This document shows, one piece after another, positions 33,583-43,791 of a stretch of 64,000 nucleotides of DNA. Position numbers and translations under genes: made by a program. The notes below the pieces were generated by a model, which was not told the origin of the DNA, searched no databases, and saw only the letters and a list, made by a program, of their open reading frames with translations. The first letter of the stretch is position 1. The number at the start of each line of letters is the position of its first letter. The stretch is from Puccinia triticina. Its lineage: Eukaryota > Basidiomycota > Pucciniomycetes > Pucciniales > Pucciniaceae. The DNA lies in the NCBI RefSeq assembly GCF_026914185.1, contig NC_070558.1, positions 1,302,001-1,366,000 on the forward strand, given 5' to 3'.

Positions 33583-36034
33583 TCAACACGCCTGAGTGTA
33601 GAGGTTCAGGCCCTTCAGGATATGATTTTGCCAGCCGGCTCCACTTCCCGAGATCAGACGGGTGGCCAGAATAGGAGGGGGAATGGGTTTATCCTCCCCC
33701 TTCATAGTTACCAAAACCCAGTGGTTTTTGTTGGCGTGGAGAAGGTAGATTGTATCGGTGTTTTTGGAGTCTTCGGGTCCGAGATTTAGGGGAAGGAAGG
33801 TGTTGCAGCATTCTAAAGAAAGGAATACTATTGGTCAAATATAAACGTTCGCAAGGACCTGGCCATGGGCCATCTTGTCGAGCCATTTTGCGCGAGTAAC
33901 CTTGGAGTTGATCGTTTTCAAAGTAATTCCTGTGATGATCTTTTTGACGGATTCGCTGTTGCCCTGTAGTTTTGAGTAGAGTTCGAGGTTTGCTTCAATT
34001 TCTTTGATCATCTCCCCCCTAACCTCGAACCATCCATCATCGTCGTATCCAAGCGCTTTGGCAACACATCAAAAGCCGCAATTACCGTCCGGTTTGGGAT
34101 CAAAAATCCCCTTAATGTGCGGCCGAATTTTTTGTGGGACCTGGGATTCATAGAGCTGAATAAATCATTGATTGATCAGTTTCATGTTATCATAAATAAA
34201 CTTAGGGAAATCCTCACCGCTAAAGAGAGGCTTCCCACGGCGGAATCAGATTCTACTTTATCATCATCTCCGGCAATGTCACCAAGATGAGATTCTTGCT
34301 CATCATCACTATCTCTGTTGCTATTTTCATACGGAATGGCATCAGAGTCATCACTGTCGTTGGATTCTTCAATGTGGCTATCAGAACACTCCAAATCTAG
34401 CTCAACGTCATTGCTGCTGCAATCATCATTGCACTCGTTTTGATTGTTGTTGTTATTGCTTTTTTTTATTCTTTTTGATTTCTGTTTGGTAACCGTTGAT
34501 CGGGCTCTCTTCTTCTGGTCGGACTTCAATTTAGCTTCCACCAATTCAAATGACGAAGGATCTCTCTTTGTTGATCTAGATCGTCGGACTTTTTTTAGCG
34601 CTGGCCTACCTTCAGTTTTGATTTTGCCAGCAGGACCTTGAATTGGGATCACAATATGGGTTCCGGCTATAATATTTTTGATTTGTTTAAGAACTTCAGG
34701 GAGTTTTTCAGTCGATTTGTTAGCAAGGGAAACTGTCAGGGTCCTGATCTCGTCATCCAAGTCTATCTCAGACTCTTCGGTTATCTATAAAAACATCTGA
34801 ACAAGTCAATAATCCTTCTGGATGTTAAAATGAACCTGAAACTTGACTCACAGTGGTCTCAGGATTGTATTTGAGATGCCACTGGAAGTGGAAATCGCTT
34901 GGCAATGAAGTATCTCTATTGTTCAAAATTTCCTGAATCTTGTGCAAACAAGGGATTCCAATCCCAATCAAGAATGTTTTTGAACATGTTTCGGTTGGAT
35001 TGAGTTGAGCTATCTTCGTGCATTGTGGCAGGCATTCTTTAATCGCAAATGTCAAGATCTTTCCCAGGAGCGGTACAAAGCACTTTGGAACTTTCAAGAG
35101 GGTCTTGATAGTATCTCGACCAATGGACTCGTGAACATGGTTAATTTGGGAGTCTACGGCGTTGGCTAACGCCTTAAAAACCGCCAGCAAGTCGCCACGT
35201 GAGTTCTGCACAAAGGTCTTCAGATATGCATGGCCGGACTCCACTCTTGAAGTGTTCAGATTTCGGAGGTGAGGGTGCTGGCACGCCCATGCCACCACAA
35301 ACAATTCTTTCTCCGGAAAGATCCAAGTGTTGAGGTACTTGAGAACAGCCGGGCGAGTTGAAAGAAACTGCTTCAGAATTGTTAACCGCTCCTCATAAAC
35401 CGCAGGTGTCTTTGAATAGGTTGTTTGATTCCAAAGCGCCATAAATTTATCCCAGCGACTTTCTTTCGACTTCGCTTTTTTTTTGGATTTGGATTTGGTA
35501 GATTGGGTATCAAGTTGATCAGATTTAGTAGAAGGGAAATACTTCTTGCAGTTTGTGGTGATGTTTTTGTTGAGGTGCCATGTGCACAGGTTTGCTTGAG
35601 ATTCAGGGAATACCTGTTGCAACGCCTGTCGTAACGCTTCGTCTTGATTGGTTATCAAAACCTTTGGCGTTCGTTGAGGGCGCCAGATATGTTTCTTGAG
35701 ATTTTGCACAGCCCAAAGGGTGTTTGGAGCGTCCTCGGACGTCATGAAGCAGAACCCAATCGAGAAAGTTCTGTTGGAAGCCGCCTGACCAATTATATGG
35801 AGCAATGGAAGGTCATGTTGATTAGTTTTGTAGGTTGAGTCTAGCAGCGCTTCATGATGGTTGATCCTAGCAAGATGAATTGACCCCGGATGAGCAAAGA
35901 ACAAGTTCATGATGCTGCCATTCGAGTCGACATCAACGTTCCAGGACCAGTTTGATTCCTTCAACACACTCAAGAGGGCCTGTGCTGGGGACCTTCCATC
36001 CAAGTCTTCGCGACGTATCTTCTGAAGTGCGTTG
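33583..36034 (-). pseudogene. MULE transposase fused to an OTU-like protease, 5'-truncated
   Basis: Three exons on the minus strand join in frame: 36034-34852, 34784-34218 and 34155-33583. Exon 1 is a Mutator-like DDE domain: RREDLDGRSPAQALL, the first aspartate in LLDSTYKTN, the second in LITNQDEAL, CTWHLNKNI, and the glutamate in TSRVESGHAYLK. Exon 2 is a basic then acidic linker (STKRDPSSFE). Exon 3 is an OTU cysteine-protease-like domain with DGNCGF (Cys) and LLHANKNHWV (His). Two TGA codons interrupt exon 3, at 34071-34069, where OTU proteins usually have Arg (GF-stop-C), and at 33837-33835. The N-terminus is cut off exactly at the LTR of gypsy element C (36035). Not functional as it stands. 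Confidence 0.85.
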
Positions 36035-39000
36035 TGTAAGAGTCCGCTTGGGACTCTTCACTGTCTGGGCTGGCACACGGCACAGAGGCCTGAAAACGGT
36101 TTCTAGGAACCACTCGTGTATTGTAAAGTACTAGCCCAGGAGAGAAGTTCAGCTTCTCTCTGTACATACAACTGAGAAAGGAAAGGAAGGGGAAAGATTG
36201 GTGCTCACCTAGCCCAGCAGAGAAGTTCAGCTTCTCTCTGCTGAGCTAGGAGGGCGTGGGGGAGCTGAGTCTAAGAGTCCGTCGATGGCTTATGTAATAC
36301 CGGCTTGTGAGTTTCCGAAGGGGGCTTCACAGTCTCCCCCCCTATAAGACATAGAGGACGAATGTTCAGGATGATCGGAGAGAGTCGAGTTGTCGTCCGG
36401 AGTAGAGGGCATTGATGAGGAACGGAAACGCTTGATTTTCGAAATGTGGAAGGTTGGATGTCGCTTGTTGCCTTCTGGGAGAGTCAGGGTCACATTTTGT
36501 CCGTGATTGAATGTTTTAACAACTGGATATGGACCTTCGAAACGATCTTTCAGCTTGTCAACGCCAGTTTGGTGTTTCCCACGCCAGTCGGCCGAGTTTA
36601 GGAAGACTCGATCACCGACTGAAAGAGGAGGCGGGTCGGCTCGTCGTTTGTTATGTTGGATCGCTTGTTTGACCCTGCTTGCGCAGAGTGTGTCCCGGGC
36701 TTCTTCCCAGGTGTCCTCACGGAGCTTGATCCACTTGTCAAGGGTGGGGAGATCTGGCGGTGAGTCTGTAAGTGGCGGGGGTCGACTTGGGAAAAGGGAG
36801 GGCCTCCGTCCGTAAAGTAGTTCGAAAGGACTGAAACCTGTAGCCACGTTCACGGCTGAATTGATAGCATATTCGACGGCGGGTAGGGCCTCGAGCCACT
36901 TTGATTGTTGTTTGGATGTGAAGGTACGTAGAATTTGACCGACTGTTTTATTTGATTGTTCGCTACGGCCGTCGGCCTGAGGGTGGAACGAAGTGGACAT
37001 GTGAAAATTGATGTTGAGACGGTTCATGAGGCATTTCCAGAAACGGGATGTCCAGGTTTTGTCCCGGTCGCTGATGATAGAGGTCGGGGCTCCAAATCTG
37101 GCAACCCAGCCACTGAAGAAGCGGCTAGCAGTCTTTTCGGCCGTGTCCGTTTGGAGAACCGGGATGATTTGAATGAATCCCGATAAACGACAGGTACACA
37201 TCAAGATCATATCGTAGTGGGTTGCCTTACGCAATGGGCCCACGAAGTCGATTGCAATGTCGGTTAAGGGTTGACGAGGAAACGAGGGAGTGAGCATCTT
37301 GCCCAGCGGTGCCGTCGTGGGAGCCTTAGTACGCTGGCAAACTTCACACCGCTCGAGGAGTTGTCGTATGTCTATTGACATCCGAGGCCAGAAGAAGTCC
37401 CGGCGAAGCTCTTTGGTGGTCTTGAGGACCCCCAAGTGGCCAAGGCGTTGGTGGGCCTCGTTGATGAGTGATCTTCGCAGTTGAAAATTCGCTGGGATGA
37501 CAAGTCGGCCATCAATGAATAGAAGTCCGTTCTCTTCTATACAATCCGTGCGGAGGGGAAGAGCATCACGTAAGGCAATGCAAAATTGGTCATGTGCATA
37601 ACCAGCCAAGATAGTTTGTTTGAGAGAGGGGTCAATGGACATACCAATTTCTGTCAGCGCCGCCACGCATGCTACTTCTTCAGGTGTGGATGGATCGTTG
37701 TTGGGGAGGTCTTTCCTTGAGAGGGCATCCGCGACTGAGTTATCCTCCCCGCGAATGTAGTTGAAGTTGAGGTCAAAGTCAGCAAGAAGTTCTGACCATC
37801 GTGCTTGTCGCTTGCTGAGAGTGCGTTGACGAGGGAGATGTACAAGTGAGTGATGGTCGGACATCACATTGATCTTCATCCCCAAGAGAAGCATGCGCCA
37901 TTTTTGAAGTGCGTGTATGACGGCCAACAACTCTTGCTCGTGAACTGGGTAGTTGCGTTCCGCCGGCGTCATCTGGTGGGATTCGTAAGCGATGGGAGAA
38001 GCGACTTTCCAGTCTTTACCCTGGAATAGGGCCGCACCGAGAGCGGAGCCGCTTGCATCTGTAAAAAGCCAAAGTGGGTCTTCGGACTCGTAATCGACAT
38101 TTTTTAAACACGGGAGAGAGGTCATGATACGTTTAATGTTTTGAAAGGCTGCTTCCTCTTTAGGGCCCCATTTGAAGGCTTTATTCTCAAGTTTTGAGCT
38201 TGTTAATGGAGTGAGCGTCCCTACGTAGCGCTGTAGACCCCATATGAATTTCTTCATCCACTGCACCGTCCCAAGAAAGCATTTCACACCCTTTGCTGAT
38301 TGCGGTGAAGGCCAGGATTGGATGTCTGCAATTTTCTCGTCATCCGCTTCAATACCCTCCGCCGAGATCCAATGTCCCAGTAACTTTACTCGTGTGCGAA
38401 ACAGCTTCGTCTTCTTGGGACTGCAGTAGAGGTTGGCTTGACGGAGTTTACGGAGGACCGCTCTGACGTGTGCTTCATGTTCTTCGAAGGAATCCGAGAA
38501 AACGACGATGTCGTCGAGGTATACGACGCAAATGTCGTTGATTAAGTCACCTAGCGCTTCCTCTAGTCTCGCCTGATGGGTGGCCAGCGCGTTTGTGAGT
38601 CCCATGGGCATAACGACCCACTCCATGAGTCCCCACGGGGTCTTGACTGCCGTCAATGGAATGTCTTCCTCTCGCATTCTGGTCTGAAAGAATGCATTTG
38701 TTTGATTGAGTATCGAGAAAACTTTGCCTGAAGCCACCACTCGTACGAGTTCATCCACATTCGGCAAGGGCGAGCGATTGCAAACAGTGAGGCTGTTGAG
38801 TTTGCGGTAGTCGCAAACCCAACGGGGAAGGGCAGAGGGGTCTTTTTTCGGAATGATTAGACTTGGGGACGCGTACTGACTGGTTGACCGTCGGATGCGG
38901 CCCGCTTTAATATGTTGATCTAAGAGTATTCTCCATGATGCGAGGTGCTTGGGAGGGTACGGGAATTGACGCTTGTTGATTACTGCATTGGGGTCAGTCA

Positions 39001-40085
39001 GTACGATTTTGTGTCGAGTTCGAGACGCTGCGTCTTGTAGTTTGTTAGGAAACGAGCTTCCTTTAGATTGATCTGAGTCGTCAACGTCCTCATCAACCAC
39101 AGGGATGTCCTCGGGAAACAGATCAGCGAATTCCTTCAAAATCAACCTCTCCGACTCCGCGCACGGATATTGATTTGCCTCGGAGGGGGCGTCGACTGCG
39201 GCTATGGATTGAAATTGTCCAGGGTCCACTCGGTAGTCTGGGATGAGGACATTCAGTCGGGAACACTCCATGGCTTGTTGTTCCACCGAGACGGATAGCC
39301 CATGACGATGCAAAAATGGCGTTCCAAGGATGAGGTCGAAATCGCCTAGCACCGGTCCCACCCGCAGAGAAGTATCTTCAAATATCAATGTGGGTTGGGT
39401 GACACGCAGCTTCGCCACGACGAAATGACGGATGGTGAGGGGCATTGCGGAGCCGTCTCCCAGCGCCAGGCGAATTGAGCTAGGTCGTGCCATTGGTCGG
39501 CGTTCCAGAAAGGAGTCGTCCACTGCTCTATCCGAGATGAGATCGATCTCAGAGCCTGTGTCGATGAGAGCCCTGAAATAACGGCCCGTGATTTGCAGTT
39601 CAATTATTACTCGTGCTGGTTTGATCGGATTCAGAGAGGGGTTGAGTACGTCGGACAACTTTGAGGAAGGGAGCGAGGTCGAGGGCAAAGACGAAGGCGA
39701 AAGGTGAGCCAGATTGCTCCACGAAGACGAAGAGTTTAGAGAACCCATCACGAAAGGGTTTTCAGGAGTGGTATCGAGAAAAAAAAAGTGTAAGAGTCCG
39801 CTTGGGACTCTTCACTGTCTGGGCTGGCACACGGCACAGAGGCCTGAAAACGGTTTCTAGGAACCACTCGTGTATTGCAAAGTACTAGCCCAGGAGAGAA
39901 GTTCAGCTTCTCTCTGTACATACAACTGAGAAAGGAAAGGAAGGGGAAAGATCGGTGCTCACCTAGCCCAGGAGAGAAGTTCAGCTTCTCTCTGCTGAGC
40001 TAGGAGGGCGCGGGGGAGCTGAGTCTAAGAGTCCGTCGATGGCTTATGTAATACCGGCTTGTGAGTTCCCGAAGGGGGCTTCACA
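36035..40085 (-). mobile_element. Ty3/gypsy element C, full length, gag-less, no target duplication
   Basis: LTRs of 297 bp lie at 36035-36331 and 39789-40085. On the minus strand they read TGTGAAGCC...CTCTTACA. The LTRs differ at about five positions, four of them C in the right LTR and T in the left, so C is older than A and B. The pol ATG lies 40 bp inside the 5' LTR, leaving no room for gag. A polypurine tract (ATAGGGGGGGAGAC on the minus strand) precedes the 3' LTR. The flanks do not match: CGTTG (MULE coding sequence) on one side and CAGCT (minisatellite) on the other. One flank has therefore been exchanged or deleted. Confidence 0.92.
36290..39748 (-). CDS. Ty3/gypsy Pol polyprotein, element C, RT active site altered
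   Basis: An open frame of 1,152 residues from the ATG at 39748 to a stop inside the 3' LTR. The order is protease (IDTGSEIDLIS), RT (YLDDIVVFS), RNase H (FTDASGSALG), HHCC finger, integrase core (IAIDFVGPL, IISDRDKTW, PQADGRSEQSN) and GPY/F module (DRFEGPYPVV). It is clearly related to the element A polyprotein but distinct in the N- and C-terminal tails. The motif-A aspartate of RT is asparagine here: FSILNQTNAFF, residue 348, codon AAT at 38707-38705, against LDQ in element A. This should abolish polymerase activity, although the frame has no stop. No Gag or chromodomain is seen. Confidence 0.92.
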   Translation of the reverse strand: MGSLNSSSSWSNLAHLSPSSLPSTSLPSSKLSDVLNPSLNPIKPARVIIELQITGRYFRALIDTGSEIDLISDRAVDDSFLERRPMARPSSIRLALGDGSAMPLTIRHFVVAKLRVTQPTLIFEDTSLRVGPVLGDFDLILGTPFLHRHGLSVSVEQQAMECSRLNVLIPDYRVDPGQFQSIAAVDAPSEANQYPCAESERLILKEFADLFPEDIPVVDEDVDDSDQSKGSSFPNKLQDAASRTRHKIVLTDPNAVINKRQFPYPPKHLASWRILLDQHIKAGRIRRSTSQYASPSLIIPKKDPSALPRWVCDYRKLNSLTVCNRSPLPNVDELVRVVASGKVFSILNQTNAFFQTRMREEDIPLTAVKTPWGLMEWVVMPMGLTNALATHQARLEEALGDLINDICVVYLDDIVVFSDSFEEHEAHVRAVLRKLRQANLYCSPKKTKLFRTRVKLLGHWISAEGIEADDEKIADIQSWPSPQSAKGVKCFLGTVQWMKKFIWGLQRYVGTLTPLTSSKLENKAFKWGPKEEAAFQNIKRIMTSLPCLKNVDYESEDPLWLFTDASGSALGAALFQGKDWKVASPIAYESHQMTPAERNYPVHEQELLAVIHALQKWRMLLLGMKINVMSDHHSLVHLPRQRTLSKRQARWSELLADFDLNFNYIRGEDNSVADALSRKDLPNNDPSTPEEVACVAALTEIGMSIDPSLKQTILAGYAHDQFCIALRDALPLRTDCIEENGLLFIDGRLVIPANFQLRRSLINEAHQRLGHLGVLKTTKELRRDFFWPRMSIDIRQLLERCEVCQRTKAPTTAPLGKMLTPSFPRQPLTDIAIDFVGPLRKATHYDMILMCTCRLSGFIQIIPVLQTDTAEKTASRFFSGWVARFGAPTSIISDRDKTWTSRFWKCLMNRLNINFHMSTSFHPQADGRSEQSNKTVGQILRTFTSKQQSKWLEALPAVEYAINSAVNVATGFSPFELLYGRRPSLFPSRPPPLTDSPPDLPTLDKWIKLREDTWEEARDTLCASRVKQAIQHNKRRADPPPLSVGDRVFLNSADWRGKHQTGVDKLKDRFEGPYPVVKTFNHGQNVTLTLPEGNKRHPTFHISKIKRFRSSSMPSTPDDNSTLSDHPEHSSSMSYRGGDCEAPFGNSQAGIT

Positions 40086-40640
40086 CAGCTCCCCATTTTA
40101 CTGTCATCCAGCGGAACCAGCTGCTCATTTAACTGCCATCCAGCTCAACCAGCTCCATATCTCACTGACAGCCAGCTCAAACAGCTCCCCTTCACACTGA
40201 AAGTCAGCTCAACCAGCTTGCCCAGCTCTCCATTTCACTGGAATCCAGCTCAAGTTCAACCAATTTTTCTACTCACTGGAAGCCAGCTCAAACAGCTCAC
40301 CTCACTTTCCACTAGAATCCAGATCAACTGGCTAAAACAGCTCATCCTCTCACTCTCAGTTAGCTCAAACAGCTCCTTGGCCCACTGCCATCCAGCTCAC
40401 AGAGCTCAACCAGCTCACAGAGCTCAACCAGCTCACCCAGCTCCCCATTTCACTGAAAGTCAGCTCACCCAGCTCTATGGCTCACTTCCATCCAGCTCAC
40501 CCAGACCCATAGCTCACTATAATACCAGCTGCTTTTCCCATCTCTATGCCTAACACACATCAATTCACCCAGCTCCACAGCCAACCAAATATTAGCCCAT
40601 CCAGCTCCATCACACCCCCCAGCTCACTCAACCAACCCAG
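40086..40640. repeat. CAGCTC minisatellite, left array
   Basis: About 0.55 kb of CCAGCTCAACCAGCTC / CCAGCTCACCCAGCTC units with longer spacers (CACTGxxAxCCAGCTC). It begins at the first base after the LTR of element C. The same repeat appears in complementary orientation at 59754-61030. Confidence 0.85.
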
Positions 40641-41520
40641 CTCAACCAGCTCCATTGCCAAGTGGCAAGCCTCACAGACCACTCAAAATAAGATTCCCTA
40701 CCTCAATTTCTCAACAAAAATTGGCTCAACCAGCTCTGAAATCCAACATCAATCAGCTCACCATGGATCCCTACCACTCAGCTTTATAAGCTCCATGGTT
40801 CTTCACAACTCAGATAAAGCAGCTTCATGGTTCTTCACAACTCAGATAAAGAAGATATGAATCACCTCTACAAGCTCCATCACACACCACCACTCAACTC
40901 CTATCTCCATTGTTCACCAAATATACCAGCTGCATCAAAAATTGCAATTATGGTTCATTTATGCATGCATAAAATTAAATCATAAATTCATAATGCATAA
41001 AATTGAATCAAAAATTCATAAAAAAAATTCAGTGGGATTGCATAATCAAACTCATGTCATCCCCTGCAAAGAAGGATTGATCAATTTATGATTTATGCAT
41101 AAACCAACTTTGAACAACATAAATGTATCCTGCCCAGTTCTGAATCACACCATAACTGATCACAAACCTCAGATTAAACCTCTTGAAACCTCACATTAAA
41201 CAACCCTACTTTCCCTAGAAGCAGTGTGAGTTCATCTCTTGATAATGCATAATGCAACATAAATATGAAAATTTGTTTGATTTTCCCATGACCATTGCAC
41301 ACTATGAATATTCAATATCTTTATTCCTAAAACTAGAAAGGTTGAACTGTGTGTTTTAATGAGAAGAGATCAATTTGGACCAAGAGTTGATTGAGAGAAG
41401 GGTTTGATCATGAGAAGGTTTTAAATGAGATAAATGGTGGATGAGAAAGATTCAAAAAAACAGGCAACCATGAGAAAATAGATTGAATTTAAATAAAATA
41501 AAACCTAAAATTGAATGAAT
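40641..41520. other. AT-rich gene-free stretch
   Basis: A/T-rich sequence with ATGCATAAAATT-type short repeats (40960-41010). No gene is seen. Confidence 0.5.
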
Positions 41521-43269
41521 TCATTGATTGTTGACATGGACGATTTGAAAATGACCAGCCTCAATGTCTGCAATCCATTTTTCTCTAATCTTAGTAACCA
41601 TCCGTTCAACACCAACAGAAATTTCTTCCTGGCTGATGGTAGATTCTCCACTCTGAATAACTTCTAAGTAAGGATGTCGCTTCAATAATTCGGGCAATGG
41701 ATTTGCCTGTTTGGGGAAGGTGACCTGATCAACTCCAAGGGCCGCACCTTTTGTATGAGATTGATGCAAGTTATACAGATCAGCATTAATAAAATGCATG
41801 AACGAAATGTTTTAGACTAGGATGACTAACCAAGTAACTTGTTGAGGGCATCTCTTAGGGCCGTTTGTACTCGGTCAGATTTTTTTCCAGCTGGAGCTGG
41901 AACATCTCGGGAGCCATTCAAGCCATCAACCACGCCTTGGATCGTTCTTCCATGGCTATACGATTCGAATATGGCCTTGCAAGTCCATTGATCCTCAGCA
42001 TATTTCAGCCATATGGGATTGTTAGACAACTCTTTGCAAAAGCTACCACTTCCAGCGAATCGGGTGGCTGTCATCAGGTAGTATGTCAAGTTGTAGACAT
42101 TTGACATTGTGTAAAGCTTAAATTTGTGCTACATTAGCATTGGTATATGATTTTCAAGAAATAAAATTGTATCACTAACCTCTGAATTGATTCAAGTGAT
42201 GTGTTTGATTACTTGTGCTTGAACCTCTTGGCTAGAATCAACTCCACCTCCCGAACCCTTCAGCACAAGACTTGCAACCTTTGTGTGATTCACCAGTCTC
42301 TCATAGAGTGGTCTGTAGAATTCGTCTTCCTCTGCAGTTAGAATTTCCATCACTGTCGTATTTTCTTCATCTTCTTCATCTTCATCGTCTTCCCCATCAT
42401 AAGGAATTGGTATTTTTGAGAAATGCCGAAAAATCCTTGCATCAAACACCAATCTTTCGTCATCAGACATTTGACAAGACCAAACGTCACCAAGGTGACC
42501 ATTCCTTTCATCCCATCCAAAGGGACTCCCCCTTGGGGGAACTAAAATTGAATTTTAATTTCAGTTAGATTCCTCAATATTTAAGTGAATAAAACACACC
42601 TGGAGTATCTGCACTTTCTTTACTACATGCCACAAAACGGTTCCAGTTACTTTTTTTACGAGATGGCCGATCTTCACCCCTGATGACAACATCAAATGAT
42701 CAGAAATAAGTTGTTTCATATGTTTTACAAAAACAAAATTGAGCTTACTGAAAAGAGTTCACCATTTTTGAGGTGACATTCCCAATACAAGCCAGCATCA
42801 ACTTGATTTTTGTGTACGTCCTTTTGTGGGATTGAAGTGCTTCTTGGATTTCAGTTGGAATTTGATTGCTTTTTTCAGTTTGTTGTGCCAGAACATCACG
42901 CAGTTGTTTTTCGCTCCAAAGGTTAAGACGGCTTTCATAATTTTCAAGCGTGAGGTCTTCAGGTGGGCCAGTTTCGCTTCTTGTTTGGCCCCAACAATGT
43001 TGTCCATGGCTACCATCTTCATCTTCATCTTCATCTTCATCTTCCTCTTCCTCTTCCTCCCAATGTTGGCCTGAATTACCATGCATTGCTCCACCGCCAC
43101 GTCTAGCTCCCCCACCCCGCCCAGCACCACCACTTATTCCTCCTCGGCCAGCACGTCCAGCACCTTCTCCGCGGCCACGTAGCCCTCGCCTAGCCCAGTT
43201 TGCAGCTGCACCTGATCTTGATCTGTTTGGACGCCTTTCATTTGGTTGGGATGCACGAGTTACAACCAT
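41521..43269 (-). pseudogene. five-exon gene of unknown family, one internal TGA
   Basis: I do not recognise the family. Exons on the minus strand are 43269-42749, 42679-42600, 42541-42180, 42128-41831 and 41747-41521. They sum to 1,488 nt, that is 495 codons in a consistent frame with GT-AG introns. The N-terminus is basic and Gly/Arg-rich (RGG-like: GRGEGAGRAGRGG, then GGGARRGGGAMHG), followed by an acidic Glu/Asp run encoded by a GAx repeat. The middle carries RKKSNWNRFVACSKE and GSPFGWDERNGHLGDVWSC, the C-terminal half is mixed alpha-helical. Codon 317 is TGA (42194-42192). If the stop were real, the product would lose its last 36 percent. It lies next to the CAGCTC array in the KDZ/Tet cluster. 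It may be a transposon-carried or lineage-specific gene. Confidence 0.6.
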
Positions 43270-43791
43270 GATTGAATCTGAGAAATGTGTGATTTCTTTG
43301 ATGAGGGTTTGGGAGTATATGAGCTTCTGATTTGGGAGTTAGTGTGAATTTGAAACTTGGTGGTCTGATGCTACTTACGAATCTTAACTTTAAGTATTTG
43401 CCTTGTTGCTGTTGTCAGATCAATGATGTTGCTGGTCGGTGAAATGCCATTCAAATTCAATTGGTGGAAAAACCGACACTCATTTCCATCAGGGGCTATG
43501 TACACACATGTTCCACCCAAACTATCATCTGTATAGTTCAATACTACATCAATACTTGTAAATATGGTCACTTGACACCTGCATGCAGCATACTTACTGT
43601 GGCACAAGAAAGAGCTGTATGTATTCAATCAATGCCAACTTATTCTGTTCTGTTTTTCCAGCACACAGCACAGCAGTTCACTGTATAAATAAATTTAACA
43701 CAAAAGACTTGAAAATACATATTTATGTACACCCCAAATGCAAAACTTCAATTTGAAATAATCTCGGAAGGAACTTTGGAAAACCTTTGAA
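43270..43791. other. gene-free stretch
   Basis: No supported gene between the unknown five-exon gene and the BTB gene. Short open frames have no recognisable domain. Confidence 0.35.

Noticed and set aside
42950..43330. Ser- and Pro-rich plus-strand frame
   Set aside because: It is the complement of the acidic and Gly/Arg-rich exon of the five-exon gene on the minus strand.
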